Positions 9,634 to 17,987 of a DNA stretch of 64,000 nt are shown here, in pieces. The position numbers and the translations under genes are program-made. The DNA is from Echinicola arenosa (GTDB lineage Bacteria > Bacteroidota > Bacteroidia > Cytophagales > Cyclobacteriaceae), in assembly GCF_014841125.1 (NCBI RefSeq), contig NZ_JACYTQ010000009.1, forward strand, positions 102,997 to 166,996. Direction: 5' to 3'. Every line of letters begins with the position of its first letter. Positions within the stretch are counted from its first letter, which is position 1. The notes beneath the pieces are model-generated. The model had not been told where the DNA came from, searched no databases, and worked only from the letters and a program-made list of their open reading frames with translations.

Positions 9634-10974
9634 CTATCTTCTTCCTCCTGCCTTAGGCATTAAATTACCCAAAGCGCGTTGTGCCCCACCCATTTTGTTC
9701 ATTTGCTTCATCAGCTTTCTCATATCAGAAAATTGCTTCATCAGGTTATTCACCTCCTGAATGGTCCTACCGCTACCATTGGCAATACGCTTTCTTCTAC
9801 TTCCATCGATGACATCAGGATTCTCCCTTTCCAAAGGTGTCATACTTCTAATGATGGCTTCAATAGGTTTAAAGGAATCATCATCAATATCCAAACCTTT
9901 GATGGCTTTGCCCATACCAGGAATCATGCCCATCAAGTCTTTCAGGTTACCCATCTTTTTGATTTGCTCCAATTGGGAAAGGAAATCATCAAAGTTGAAT
10001 TGGTTCTTACGGATCTTGGCATTGATTCTTTTGGCTTCATCCTCATCAAAAGACTGCTGTGCCCTTTCTACCAAAGAAACAACATCTCCCATACCTAGGA
10101 TACGCTGAGCCATACGGTCTGGATAGAAAACATCAAGGTTTTCCATCTTCTCACCGGTAGATATAAACTTGATCGGTTTATCTACAACGTGACGAATCGA
10201 AATGGCAGCACCACCACGGGTATCACCATCCAATTTGGTCAAAACAACACCATCGAAATTCAATCGCTCATCGAAAGTCTTTGCCGTATTCACCGCATCC
10301 TGACCCGTCATGGAATCTACCACAAAAAGGGTCTCGGCTGGTTTCAGATTTTCTTTCAATTCAGCGATCTCGTTCATCATCTGCTCATCTACTGCCAGAC
10401 GTCCAGCTGTATCGACAATGACCGTTTTCTTGCCATTTTTCTTGGCATATTCTATCGCTCTGGAAGCAATCTCCAAAGCATTTTTATTTTCAGGTTCAGC
10501 GTAAACCTCCACTCCTATCTGCTCACCCAAAGTCTTCAGCTGCTCAATGGCCGCAGGACGATAGATATCACAAGCTACCAAAAGTACTTGGCGACCTTGC
10601 TTCTTAAGATGAGTGGCCAACTTACCAGAGAAAGTCGTCTTACCAGACCCCTGTAGACCTGATATCAACACAATTCCAGGATCACCCTTCAGGTTAATAT
10701 CTTCTTTGGAGCCTCCCATCAATTTGGTCAGCTCTTCTTGGGTGATTTTCACCAAAAGTTGCCCAGGAGAAACTGAGATCAATACATCCCTTCCCAAAGC
10801 TTCTTCCTTGATGGTGTCAGTAACTTCTTTGGCTACTTTATAGTTAACATCCGCATCTATCAGGGCCCTTCTAATCTCCTTGACCGTGGTGGCCACATTG
10901 ATTTCAGTAATCTTCCCTGTACCTTTCAGGGTCTTAAATGCTCTATCTAGTTTAAAACTAAGATTATCAAACAT
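9634..10974 (-). CDS. ffh: Signal recognition particle GTPase Ffh
   Basis: 446 residues. The N-terminal helical bundle leads into the GTPase domain with the P-loop GLQGSGKTTFSGKLA (about 105-120), the switch motif DTAGRLAVDEQMM and TKLDGDTRGGAA. The methionine-rich M domain (about 300-446) has GMGDVVSLVERAQQ, GMIPGMGKAIKG, and the RNA-binding RRKRIANGSGRTIQEVN helix-turn-helix. Ffh with 4.5S RNA recruits ribosomes making membrane proteins to FtsY. A TATTTTTG -7-like element lies on this strand at 10998-11005, about 24 bases before the start, but a matching -33 is not well spaced. Confidence 0.98.
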   Translation of the reverse strand: MFDNLSFKLDRAFKTLKGTGKITEINVATTVKEIRRALIDADVNYKVAKEVTDTIKEEALGRDVLISVSPGQLLVKITQEELTKLMGGSKEDINLKGDPGIVLISGLQGSGKTTFSGKLATHLKKQGRQVLLVACDIYRPAAIEQLKTLGEQIGVEVYAEPENKNALEIASRAIEYAKKNGKKTVIVDTAGRLAVDEQMMNEIAELKENLKPAETLFVVDSMTGQDAVNTAKTFDERLNFDGVVLTKLDGDTRGGAAISIRHVVDKPIKFISTGEKMENLDVFYPDRMAQRILGMGDVVSLVERAQQSFDEDEAKRINAKIRKNQFNFDDFLSQLEQIKKMGNLKDLMGMIPGMGKAIKGLDIDDDSFKPIEAIIRSMTPLERENPDVIDGSRRKRIANGSGRTIQEVNNLMKQFSDMRKLMKQMNKMGGAQRALGNLMPKAGGRR

Positions 10975-11335
10975 GTGCTCTTTTCTTCTATTTACTGCAA
11001 AAATACAATAAAATAATTTTTATAGAAGGCAACATGTATTTATCTCAAAATTTCTTTTCAATCAATTAACAATAAAAAGTAGAGTCAGTTCCGGGACTTT
11101 TAAATCGTTACAGCAGTTCCAAAACAAGGTTTAAAAACAAATTCATCTACCGAAACAAAGCTTTATTCACACCATAAAACCTATAAAATACCGCGATTAC
11201 GGTATTTTATTTTAAAAAAAATACCCGTACATTAGAATTACTGTTTCACTTTTTCAATCATGAAAGTAAAAATATACTTTACTTTTTATTTTTAATCCTA
11301 AGAAGAAGGCCGCTGGATATTACCGGCGGCTTTTT
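10975..11335. other. Gene-free interval with two hairpins and a tiny open frame
   Basis: This 361-base stretch separates ffh from the glycosidase gene. It holds an 11-bp perfect inverted repeat at 11183-11210, with a 6-base loop. On the + strand it also holds an 11-codon frame (11260-11295, MKVKIYFTFYF) followed at once by a GC-rich terminator. No longer coding frame or convincing promoter was found, although a transcript ending at the terminator must start somewhere here. Confidence 0.5.
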
Positions 11336-11337
11336 TT
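11306..11337 (+). terminator. GC-rich rho-independent terminator without an upstream gene
   Basis: An 11-pair stem (11306-11316 with 11323-11333, two G-U pairs) with a six-base loop is followed by seven T on the + strand. The nearest + strand annotated gene upstream is leuA, which has its own terminator, so this one probably ends a short unannotated transcript. On the other strand it lies directly after the stop codon of the glycosidase gene but has only a weak CTTCTTCTT tail there. Confidence 0.65.
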
Positions 11338-12679
11338 AATTCGCCTGCACCACCAATACCCAATCACTTCCTCTTCCAGCTGAGTGAGGTGTAAATAATT
11401 CTTCTTGACCAGCCATTAATTCCATGCTATGAATCCGATGCCCATCTCTTGGGTTAAACCAATAAGCCTCAAAACTATCCCCTTTGAGCTTTGAAAAGTC
11501 TACCTGAACTGACCTTCCATAGGGCGTGTAGACTACTGCCAGCTTACCATCTTCCCGAATAGCAGCCATTTGGTAGGATGCACCTTCAGGGTTTTCATTG
11601 ACAATCAAAGATTGGTTTGGCAACAATTGATACCATTTGATCTTTTCAAAAAATGTTTTCATCATCCCCATCTGTATTGCACCAATATGGTGGAGAGCGG
11701 TTTGCCAATTGGTCCTCGCCATAGAAATCGGTACTCGACCTTCTTCCCACATTTGCCAAATATTATGATTTCCATAAGTGTGTCCTGCCGCCCCAGATAG
11801 CATACTCCAGTATGCTGCCTGTCTAACATCAAAGTCATCAAACCAGCCCAACTCTGCTCCTTTCCAGTTTACTGGGTGATCTTCATACCTAGGCTCTCCG
11901 TCTATGGTTGGTTTTAAGTTTTGTAAGGAAAGATTTTTCCTGTTGAACTGATAATTGGCAGCATCTCTAGCCCCATGTCCAGACTGAAAAAGATGAAGAT
12001 CTATCCATTCGGCATCGGCAAAAAAGTCAGAAGAATTGCTCCAACCTTGAGGGTGATAAGTGATCAACTGTTTTTCTTTGACCACTTGATTGATCCCTTT
12101 GGCCATGGCTTCAATTACCTGATAATGTGTTGGATTCTCTGGGTTTCTATCCCCTCCCAATATCCAGATCACTTGATCATCTTTATATCTTTCTGCCAAT
12201 ATTTTTCCAAATCGTAGAGCATTTACCTTGTTGAAAATCTCTGGACCTACCCCCCATTTCTTATTGAACTTATCTCCCCAAGTTGGCAGTAAACCGACAA
12301 ACATTCCCAAGCTATTGGCTTTCCGGATCACAAAATCTACATGTTCAAAGTAAGCTTCATTAAGATGGTTGGGGTCTTGGTTATCAAGGGGAAGTGCGCC
12401 GTAGGCATTTGGAACGGTCAAACCACCTAATTCAGCCAAAACCACCGCCTGGATTACTGTAAACCCTTTGGAAGCCCGATCCTCTAAGTAGAGAGTGACT
12501 TCTTCCCTGTTTAAGCGATGAAAGAGTTCCCAAGCGGTATCTCCTAACCAAAAAAAGGGTTTACCATCGCACTCAAGGTAATGATGGTTTTCACTTACTT
12601 TTAAGTTTTGGGCGAATAAAGGACGAATACTGATTATGGAACAAAGAATCCAGAAAAGGAAAAAGCGGAGCGCTACCAT
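11336..12679 (-). CDS. DUF4038 / GH140-like glycoside hydrolase (apiosidase family), secreted
   Basis: 447 residues from the ATG at 12679; the longer frame begins at a TTG 33 bases upstream. A signal peptide (MVALRFFLFWILCSIIS, then a cut after FAQ) is followed by a TIM barrel opening with ECDGKPFFWLGDTAWELFHR, a hallmark of DUF4038. Likely catalytic residues are the Asp in WILGGDRNPE and the Glu in TIDGEPRYED. The C-terminal 90 residues (VVYTPYGRSVQVDFSKLKG onward) form the small beta domain usually paired with DUF4038. The family includes GH140 endo-apiosidases of rhamnogalacturonan-II breakdown; the exact substrate here is unproven. It is a single gene. Confidence 0.88.
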   Translation of the reverse strand: MVALRFFLFWILCSIISIRPLFAQNLKVSENHHYLECDGKPFFWLGDTAWELFHRLNREEVTLYLEDRASKGFTVIQAVVLAELGGLTVPNAYGALPLDNQDPNHLNEAYFEHVDFVIRKANSLGMFVGLLPTWGDKFNKKWGVGPEIFNKVNALRFGKILAERYKDDQVIWILGGDRNPENPTHYQVIEAMAKGINQVVKEKQLITYHPQGWSNSSDFFADAEWIDLHLFQSGHGARDAANYQFNRKNLSLQNLKPTIDGEPRYEDHPVNWKGAELGWFDDFDVRQAAYWSMLSGAAGHTYGNHNIWQMWEEGRVPISMARTNWQTALHHIGAIQMGMMKTFFEKIKWYQLLPNQSLIVNENPEGASYQMAAIREDGKLAVVYTPYGRSVQVDFSKLKGDSFEAYWFNPRDGHRIHSMELMAGQEELFTPHSAGRGSDWVLVVQAN

Positions 12680-12812
12680 AATTGTCTTTACGATTAGTTT
12701 CAAAACCAACAAAAGTTAAGAAACTACTTCCATACCTCCATAGTATTCAAACAATTATAAGTAATTTGTATAAAATCCATAGATCTAGAAATAAACCAAC
12801 AAACACTAAACC

Positions 12813-13667
12813 ATGGACAAAAAAACCTGTATTGTGACCGGGGCCACTTCTGGAATAGGGCTAGGAATTGCGAAAGGGCTGGCCAAAGAGGGAGTAATCT
12901 TGATACTGATTGCCCGAAATGCTACAAAAGGAGAAAAACTGATGAATCAGTTGCAATCAACCTACCCATCATCAAAAATTCACTTTTACCCCACAGACCT
13001 TTCCTCCCAAAAACAAATCAGAGCCACTTCAGAAAAAATAAGGCGGAATCACCAAATAATTGACGTCCTGATCAATAACGCGGGGGTCTGGACTTCAGAA
13101 GCCAAGCTGACTGAAGATGGCATCGAAGAGCAATTTGCAGTCAATCACCTCGCTTATTTCCTTCTTACCCATTTACTCTACCCCCAACTTGCCAAATCAC
13201 AGGATGCCAGAATAATCTGCATGGGATCCAATTCACACCAATATGGTAAAATCAATTTTATTAACCCCAACCTAACCGACGAATATCACGGACTGAAGGC
13301 TTACGGACAATCAAAATTGGCCAACCTTTTGTTTGTATACGAACTGGAAAGAAGAAAGCCTGACAATATCATTTCCACCTTCTGTGTTTCTCCAGGTTTG
13401 GTCAAAACAGATATTGGTGTCAAACACACCAATCCGTTTCATAGCCTCATGTGGAAACTAAGAAGATTGACAGGAAAGTCACCAGAAAAAGCTGCAGAAA
13501 CCCCTATCTTTCTAGTCCTAGCAGATAAGAACTTAGCACCAAGCGGTCTTTATTGGGAAAACCTAAAACCTAAACCTTCCTCTAAATCTTCTCACTCAAA
13601 GGAGCAAGCATCAAAACTATGGGAGCTCAGTAAGCAGTTATGTCAAATCGATAAGTTTTTTGGCTAG
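12813..13667 (+). CDS. Short-chain dehydrogenase/reductase (retinol dehydrogenase-like)
   Basis: 284 residues. It is a Rossmann SDR with the cofactor motif TGATSGIG (9-16), NNAG at about 88-91, and the catalytic Ser (about S139), Y164 and K168 (YGQSK). Its layout (R35 after the second beta strand, the NPNLTDEYHG insertion, the HTNPFHSLMWKLRRLTGKSPEKAAE tail split over two helices) resembles the retinol dehydrogenase/WW-oxidoreductase-like branch, which usually uses NADP(H). The natural substrate is unknown. Its stop overlaps by four bases the stop of the convergent SDR gene. Confidence 0.9.
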   Translation: MDKKTCIVTGATSGIGLGIAKGLAKEGVILILIARNATKGEKLMNQLQSTYPSSKIHFYPTDLSSQKQIRATSEKIRRNHQIIDVLINNAGVWTSEAKLTEDGIEEQFAVNHLAYFLLTHLLYPQLAKSQDARIICMGSNSHQYGKINFINPNLTDEYHGLKAYGQSKLANLLFVYELERRKPDNIISTFCVSPGLVKTDIGVKHTNPFHSLMWKLRRLTGKSPEKAAETPIFLVLADKNLAPSGLYWENLKPKPSSKSSHSKEQASKLWELSKQLCQIDKFFG

Positions 13668-14479
13668 GTCTTGTAAACCCTAAACAGCTTTTCTAACAAT
13701 GGCATTTTTATTGACCTAGGAAGCTTACTGCCTAGCCAAAAGAAAAATGCATTTATATACCCAGGCACTATCACTAATTTGCCTTTCAGCATACCATCAA
13801 TGGCTATTTTGGCCACTTGATCTGGCATCATCAACAGTAACTTTGATCGTTTTCCATGTGCATTCATTCTGCTCAATCCATCTGCATTGGTTAAGACAGG
13901 CCCAGGACAAATCACACTGACAGACACCTTGGTTGGCTTTAATTCTTCTCTTAGGGCCAGTGAAAATGCATAAACAAAGTTTTTAGTCCCGGTATACACT
14001 GCTTTATAAGGTAAAGGAAGCGTCGCCTCTATGCTGCTCATATTCAAAATGTAGGCTTTTGGCTGTTGTTGTAATAGCTTTAAGAAATAAAAGGTGAGTT
14101 CTATAAAAACACGGTTGTTCAATGTTATCATGTAATTGGCTTCCTTTATTTCCATTTCACTAAAAGTCCCACTTTTGCCAATCCCTACATTGTTGATCAA
14201 TGCAGTTATTGGAAATGCATTTTCCATCACCCATTCAAAAACTTTTAATGGTGCCTGCTCTTTGGCCAAATCGATGCAAAAAATACGACAGTCAACCCTA
14301 TACCATTGACAAAGATCTTGCATCAACCGGTTCAGTGCCACTTGGTCATCGGACACTAAAAGCATATTCATTCCTTTGGAGGCACACTCACAAGCCATAG
14401 CTCTTCCAATACCCTTACAGGCTCCAGTGACCAGGGCATAATTGCCATTTATTTTCTTTTGAATACTTTGCCTTTTCAA
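13664..14479 (-). CDS. Short-chain dehydrogenase/reductase (DltE-like)
   Basis: 271 residues starting at TTG; no ATG precedes the TGACKGIG cofactor motif (18-25) and an in-frame stop lies four codons upstream, so TTG is the only plausible start. NNVGIGKSG and the active-site block NMSSIEATLPLPYKAVYTGTK (split: Ser, Tyr, Lys) are present. The C-terminus ends with a hydrophobic/basic segment (AFFFWLGSKLPRSIKMPLLE) suggesting peripheral membrane contact. It resembles DltE/YqjQ-type SDRs of unknown substrate. It converges on and overlaps the preceding SDR gene, but the two are not close paralogs. Confidence 0.87.
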   Translation of the reverse strand: MKRQSIQKKINGNYALVTGACKGIGRAMACECASKGMNMLLVSDDQVALNRLMQDLCQWYRVDCRIFCIDLAKEQAPLKVFEWVMENAFPITALINNVGIGKSGTFSEMEIKEANYMITLNNRVFIELTFYFLKLLQQQPKAYILNMSSIEATLPLPYKAVYTGTKNFVYAFSLALREELKPTKVSVSVICPGPVLTNADGLSRMNAHGKRSKLLLMMPDQVAKIAIDGMLKGKLVIVPGYINAFFFWLGSKLPRSIKMPLLEKLFRVYKT

Positions 14480-14692
14480 CCTTGAAACCCACTAGCAATA
14501 CATTGGATAAAAGTCCTCTCACAAAAATAACACACTGACAATAAACCAAATAGTCCAACAGTCATTTAAAAGTAAAATAGTATAAAACGCTAAATCTCTT
14601 TCATGGGATATGGTGGATTTTCAGGATATCGTTATATTAAAGTAATTAAGCCAGTATTTGTTCATTCATTTCACTTTAAGCCATACAAAATC

Positions 14693-15142
14693 ATGACACC
14701 TGAAGAATACATAGAAGAAAGAGTAAACTTTCAAATGGACTGGTACGAAAGAAAAGCCTCGCATAATAAAAACCTCTTTATCTGGAAAGAAGGACTGACC
14801 ATTGTTTTTGCTGCACTAATTCCTTTTTTTGCTGGGCTGGATTCTGATGGCAAAATACTTCCTTTGACCATTGCTGTCCTGGGCGTATTGGTAACCGTAC
14901 TCACTGGTCTAGCTTCCATCCTCAAATTGGAAAAAAAGTGGATCGAATATCGAACTACCGCCGAAATGCTAAAACACGAAAAATACCTTTTCTTAACCAA
15001 TGCTGCCCCTTATTCCGATCCCGCATCAAGTTATCCGAATTTTGTCAGCAAGATCGAAAGTCTTATCAGCAAAGAAAACACCACTTGGAACAATTACATT
15101 AAAAATAACAATGTGCCCCCTCCAACATCTCCCAAACCTTAA
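14693..15142 (+). CDS. DUF4231 (SLATT-like) two-helix membrane protein
   Basis: 149 residues from the ATG at 14693. A 30-residue longer frame exists upstream but is aromatic/basic and unlike the family. Residues 1-30 are a charged helix (TPEEYIEERVNFQMDWYERK). Two membrane helices follow (about 34-49 and 55-77), then an amphipathic helix with KKWIEYRTTAEMLKHEKYLF and a Pro-rich tail. This is the DUF4231/SLATT architecture, a family often found beside nucleotide-signalling or TIR proteins and proposed to act as a membrane effector. It sits tail to tail with the TIR/CsgG-like operon. Whether they act together is inference. Confidence 0.8.
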   Translation: MTPEEYIEERVNFQMDWYERKASHNKNLFIWKEGLTIVFAALIPFFAGLDSDGKILPLTIAVLGVLVTVLTGLASILKLEKKWIEYRTTAEMLKHEKYLFLTNAAPYSDPASSYPNFVSKIESLISKENTTWNNYIKNNNVPPPTSPKP

Positions 15143-15193
15143 AGAGAAAATGTGGATAGTATAACATGTTGTTTGAGCTAATTTTATGATGCT

Positions 15194-15592
15194 CTAAAAA
15201 GCCAGAATCAAAGGATCGCCTTTTTCCGAGGTCAGTTCTATTCTGATGATATTCTCATTGTCATCTGTGATAAAAACGCCTGAATATTTGATATCGCCAC
15301 TTCCTCTCTGTATGACAAACTCTATATTATATCCACTGAATTTGCCACTAAGGAGGTTTCCATCCAAATCAGATTGGTTTCCAAAATGCTGTTCGGTGCC
15401 TGCGAAAATCCCGGATTCCACATTTTGGTTCTCTGAATCAGGCCTCAGTTCTATAAAGTGATCTTCATCATTGACGTCAGGCCAAGTAGCGCTAAACAAT
15501 GGAATAAAGACGACGGCCTCTACCCCACAACTCACATTAAGTCCTAAGAAAAGGACAAAAATGCCGATTCTGATAAAATTTGAAATTCTCAT
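15194..15592 (-). CDS. Small predicted lipoprotein, last gene of the TIR operon
   Basis: 132 residues. The N-terminus (RISNFIRIGIFVLFLGLNVSC) is a lipoprotein signal with the lipobox LNVSC, so the mature protein starts at Cys22. The rest is a short beta-rich domain (NLLSGKFSGYNIEFVIQRG, GDIKYSGVFITDDNENI). I do not recognise a family. It starts 36 bases after the CsgG-like gene on the same strand and is likely cotranscribed with it and the TIR gene. Confidence 0.75.
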   Translation of the reverse strand: MRISNFIRIGIFVLFLGLNVSCGVEAVVFIPLFSATWPDVNDEDHFIELRPDSENQNVESGIFAGTEQHFGNQSDLDGNLLSGKFSGYNIEFVIQRGSGDIKYSGVFITDDNENIIRIELTSEKGDPLILAF

Positions 15593-15628
15593 GGTTCAAT
15601 TTTGTTTTCGTTGGTCAACTAACTCGTA

Positions 15629-16624
15629 TTAAATCTGCTTCTTCAGTTGGGAAAGAAAGACACTCTCTTTCACTTCTAAAACACCAATCTTTCTATCCAA
15701 TTCATCGGTGATCTTCTCCGAATCCTTTAAGATTTCTTCCTTTTTACTCTTCTTTTCTTTTTTGCTGAGCCCTGAATAATCTATAATTTCCAAGAGTACT
15801 TCATTTAAGCCCAAAATCTCTTGCTTATGGATGTCATTCATGATCATATCATGAATACCTTGCAATTCACCCCCTAAATCTTCTCCCCAAGTTTCTTTGA
15901 AATCAAGTATGTATGAGGGGCCTTTCTCATTGAGTTCTGTAAACACTTCATTATAATCTCCAACGATCTTATTGATTTCGGACAGGTAGTCACTGTTGGT
16001 AAAGGCATATTGGGAAACCTGCTTAAAATGGCTGTTCACATCTTTTACTTTGACCAAATAGCTGGACAGCCAGGAAGAGATAAACTCATATTGTCCCCTT
16101 TTTATTTCAAGATTTTCCTTTTCATGAAGCATGGTCACTAGGTTACGCATGGCTTCTTTGCGGCTTCTATTGTCATTGATAATACCTCGCTTGATCAGAA
16201 TACTACCTTTTCTAAGAATGACTCCATCCAAATCCTGAAAAGTCACCGTCACCTCGTACTCACCACTTTGCACATCATCGAACACCTCTCCAAATGCCAC
16301 TGCGTCTGCGCTGACAGCCCGTAAACTATCCCTACTGGCTTCAGATACGGTATTCATAGCAGATATTCGCTTTTCCATATCCCTATGAGCAATCACCCTA
16401 TTATAATTGCGGCGTTCCAGCACCGTATATATTCCATAGCTAATCAGTTCTGTCTCAAAATCCTCCGTAAAAAGTACTCCAATATCCTCCATCTCAGCAT
16501 CACTCACTGCAAAATCCCAGACATAAACCACCGAATCAGCCATATTGGAGGTTTTAGCCAAAGCTCCATTTATCCCGAAGTTACAGATTATAAGACACAG
16601 CAAAATCCAACTTATCTTTTTCAT
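15629..16624 (-). CDS. Exported CsgG/FlgO-like protein
   Basis: 331 residues. A signal peptide (MKKISWILLCLIICNFGINGALA) is followed by a domain of about 130 residues (35-165) like the N-terminal alpha/beta domain of CsgG and FlgO: VVYVWDFAVSDAE, ETELISYGIYTVLERRNYN, ADAVAFGEVFDD, and a strand VTVTFQDLDGVILRKGSI. CsgG itself forms an outer-membrane secretion pore, but the barrel-forming hairpins are not obvious here and the last 160 residues are helical and charged. A periplasmic scaffold is therefore as likely as a pore. It lies 22 bases after the TIR gene in one operon. Confidence 0.7.
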   Translation of the reverse strand: MKKISWILLCLIICNFGINGALAKTSNMADSVVYVWDFAVSDAEMEDIGVLFTEDFETELISYGIYTVLERRNYNRVIAHRDMEKRISAMNTVSEASRDSLRAVSADAVAFGEVFDDVQSGEYEVTVTFQDLDGVILRKGSILIKRGIINDNRSRKEAMRNLVTMLHEKENLEIKRGQYEFISSWLSSYLVKVKDVNSHFKQVSQYAFTNSDYLSEINKIVGDYNEVFTELNEKGPSYILDFKETWGEDLGGELQGIHDMIMNDIHKQEILGLNEVLLEIIDYSGLSKKEKKSKKEEILKDSEKITDELDRKIGVLEVKESVFLSQLKKQI

Positions 16625-16646
16625 TCCATCATGATTTTTGACTCAA

Positions 16647-17696
16647 TCAATTACACATGCTTAATTCCTCAATATCATTTTTGATTACACGGTCAACCTT
16701 ACAAGTATCTGTTTTGCCTCTGAGCTCTATGCGGTGAGTTCCCTGTTTTTCTTTGACTTCCAGTTTGATAAAAATCAAGTTTCTTTCTAAAACCAAACCA
16801 GGCCCCCCATCCACCCACACTTCCGCTTGACTCATCCTTGAAGGCACGACCAAGTTCACCTCAAAAGTTTTGCGTTCGCTTTCTTCAGGATGAATTTCAT
16901 TTGTCTTGACCAAAGGCTTGTTTTGAGGCGTTTCACCTTCTTTTTCATCATTTGCGGGTACTTCCCTAAGCAAACTGTCGGGAATCCCTAAATTTCCTCT
17001 TTCCACCATAGGCGCTTGATTTCTTCCCAACCAAAGCCAAACTCCCAGACAAACAACGATCAAAGCGGCCAAAACTCCTCCTACATATTTGATTCCTGGC
17101 CTGACACTAAACCCTCCAAAATCAGCATCATGCTTCTCCTCTATTAAGCTGATGATCTGAGAAAAATCAGATTTTATATGCTTTTGGGTATTGAGGTAAT
17201 TGATATCCTTTAAAATGCTTGTCAGCTTTGCAATATTATTTCTGATTGCTTGGTATAGGTTCAGGTCTTCAGTGATTCCCTGAATATTGCTGAGCTGCTC
17301 CAGTTTCCTAATCTTCTCATCCAATTGCTTGGATTTCACTTCCCAATATTTGACCAACTCCACCCGGTCTGCTGCATCTGAAATGCTGACCTCATCCAAA
17401 ACGATCGGATAAATCCTTTCATAGAATAATTTATTCTCAAAAATTTTCAGCAACTCATACATGCAATATTCCGACTTAAAATAGTCGTTACTGATTATCA
17501 GGATTACATATTTCCCCTGCCCAATTTTATCCATAAAATCCTGGATTCTACCCTTGTACTGTAATTCTGATTTGTCGCGCATAAAGCGTGCACCTCGTCT
17601 GGTCAACTCATCCTCCAAAGCGTCTGCAATAGCTTCACTTTCCTTATTCCAAGCATAAGAAAGGTAGATTTCCAGTTTTTCTCTGCCATTAGACAT
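16647..17696 (-). CDS. Membrane-anchored TIR-domain protein with exoplasmic beta domain
   Basis: 349 residues from the ATG at 17696 (the longer frame begins with TTG). Residues 8-125 form a TIR domain: EIYLSYAWNKE, FMRDKSELQYKGRIQDFMD, YVILIISNDYF, then SEYCMYELLK. The Glu in YEL (E81) aligns with the catalytic Glu of NAD-cleaving TIR domains. A helical/coiled-coil linker (about 118-190) leads to one membrane helix (about 204-224, VGGVLAALIVVCLGVWLWLG), a charged linker and a C-terminal beta domain with PEGA-like character. The TIR is predicted cytoplasmic and the tail periplasmic. It is the first gene of an operon with the CsgG-like protein and a lipoprotein. NADase activity is inferred only. 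Confidence 0.88.
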   Translation of the reverse strand: MSNGREKLEIYLSYAWNKESEAIADALEDELTRRGARFMRDKSELQYKGRIQDFMDKIGQGKYVILIISNDYFKSEYCMYELLKIFENKLFYERIYPIVLDEVSISDAADRVELVKYWEVKSKQLDEKIRKLEQLSNIQGITEDLNLYQAIRNNIAKLTSILKDINYLNTQKHIKSDFSQIISLIEEKHDADFGGFSVRPGIKYVGGVLAALIVVCLGVWLWLGRNQAPMVERGNLGIPDSLLREVPANDEKEGETPQNKPLVKTNEIHPEESERKTFEVNLVVPSRMSQAEVWVDGGPGLVLERNLIFIKLEVKEKQGTHRIELRGKTDTCKVDRVIKNDIEELSMCN

Positions 17697-17751
17697 ATTC
17701 AAAAGTTTACCGAATTCCCATTACCCTTGTTAGATACAAAATGAATTTTAA

Positions 17752-17775
17752 ACAAAATGAAAAAAGTCATTTTGT
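17752..17775. promoter_or_regulatory. Inverted repeat upstream of the TIR operon
   Basis: A perfect 9-bp inverted repeat (17752-17760 with 17767-17775) with a six-base A-rich spacer lies 56-79 bases upstream of the TIR start codon. It is either a protein-binding operator or a leader hairpin. The T-tract on the minus strand is only in the loop, so it is not a normal terminator. Confidence 0.4.
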
Positions 17776-17925
17776 AAACAAACAACTCACTCCTCAAAAC
17801 AATCACAACCAATTCAAAAACAGACGATTACAATCAACAACCACTTACACACAATATAAAAAAATCACTCCAAATGAAGCTTAAATTCCACTGAAATTCA
17901 CAATTACATTATTTCTTGATTATGG

Positions 17926-17951
17926 GCAAAAAAAAGGAGCCAATGGCTCCT
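17926..17951 (-). terminator. Rho-independent terminator of the 17988-18530 gene
   Basis: An 8-bp inverted repeat (17935-17942 with 17944-17951) is followed on the minus strand by a run of eight T. It sits 37 bases after the stop codon of the membrane-anchored protein gene. Confidence 0.75.
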
Positions 17952-17987
17952 ACTTGTGTTTAATGGGGTATCTAGTACTTCTATTCC

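Noticed and set aside
12813..14479. The two neighbouring SDR genes as a recent duplication
   Set aside because: They share only the fold motifs; sequence between motifs and the C-terminal tails differ strongly, and they are on opposite strands.
14693..17696. Interpretation of the TIR block as a Thoeris defence system
   Set aside because: No ThsA-like SIR2/SLOG effector is present; the partners are exported CsgG-like and lipoprotein genes, which do not fit.
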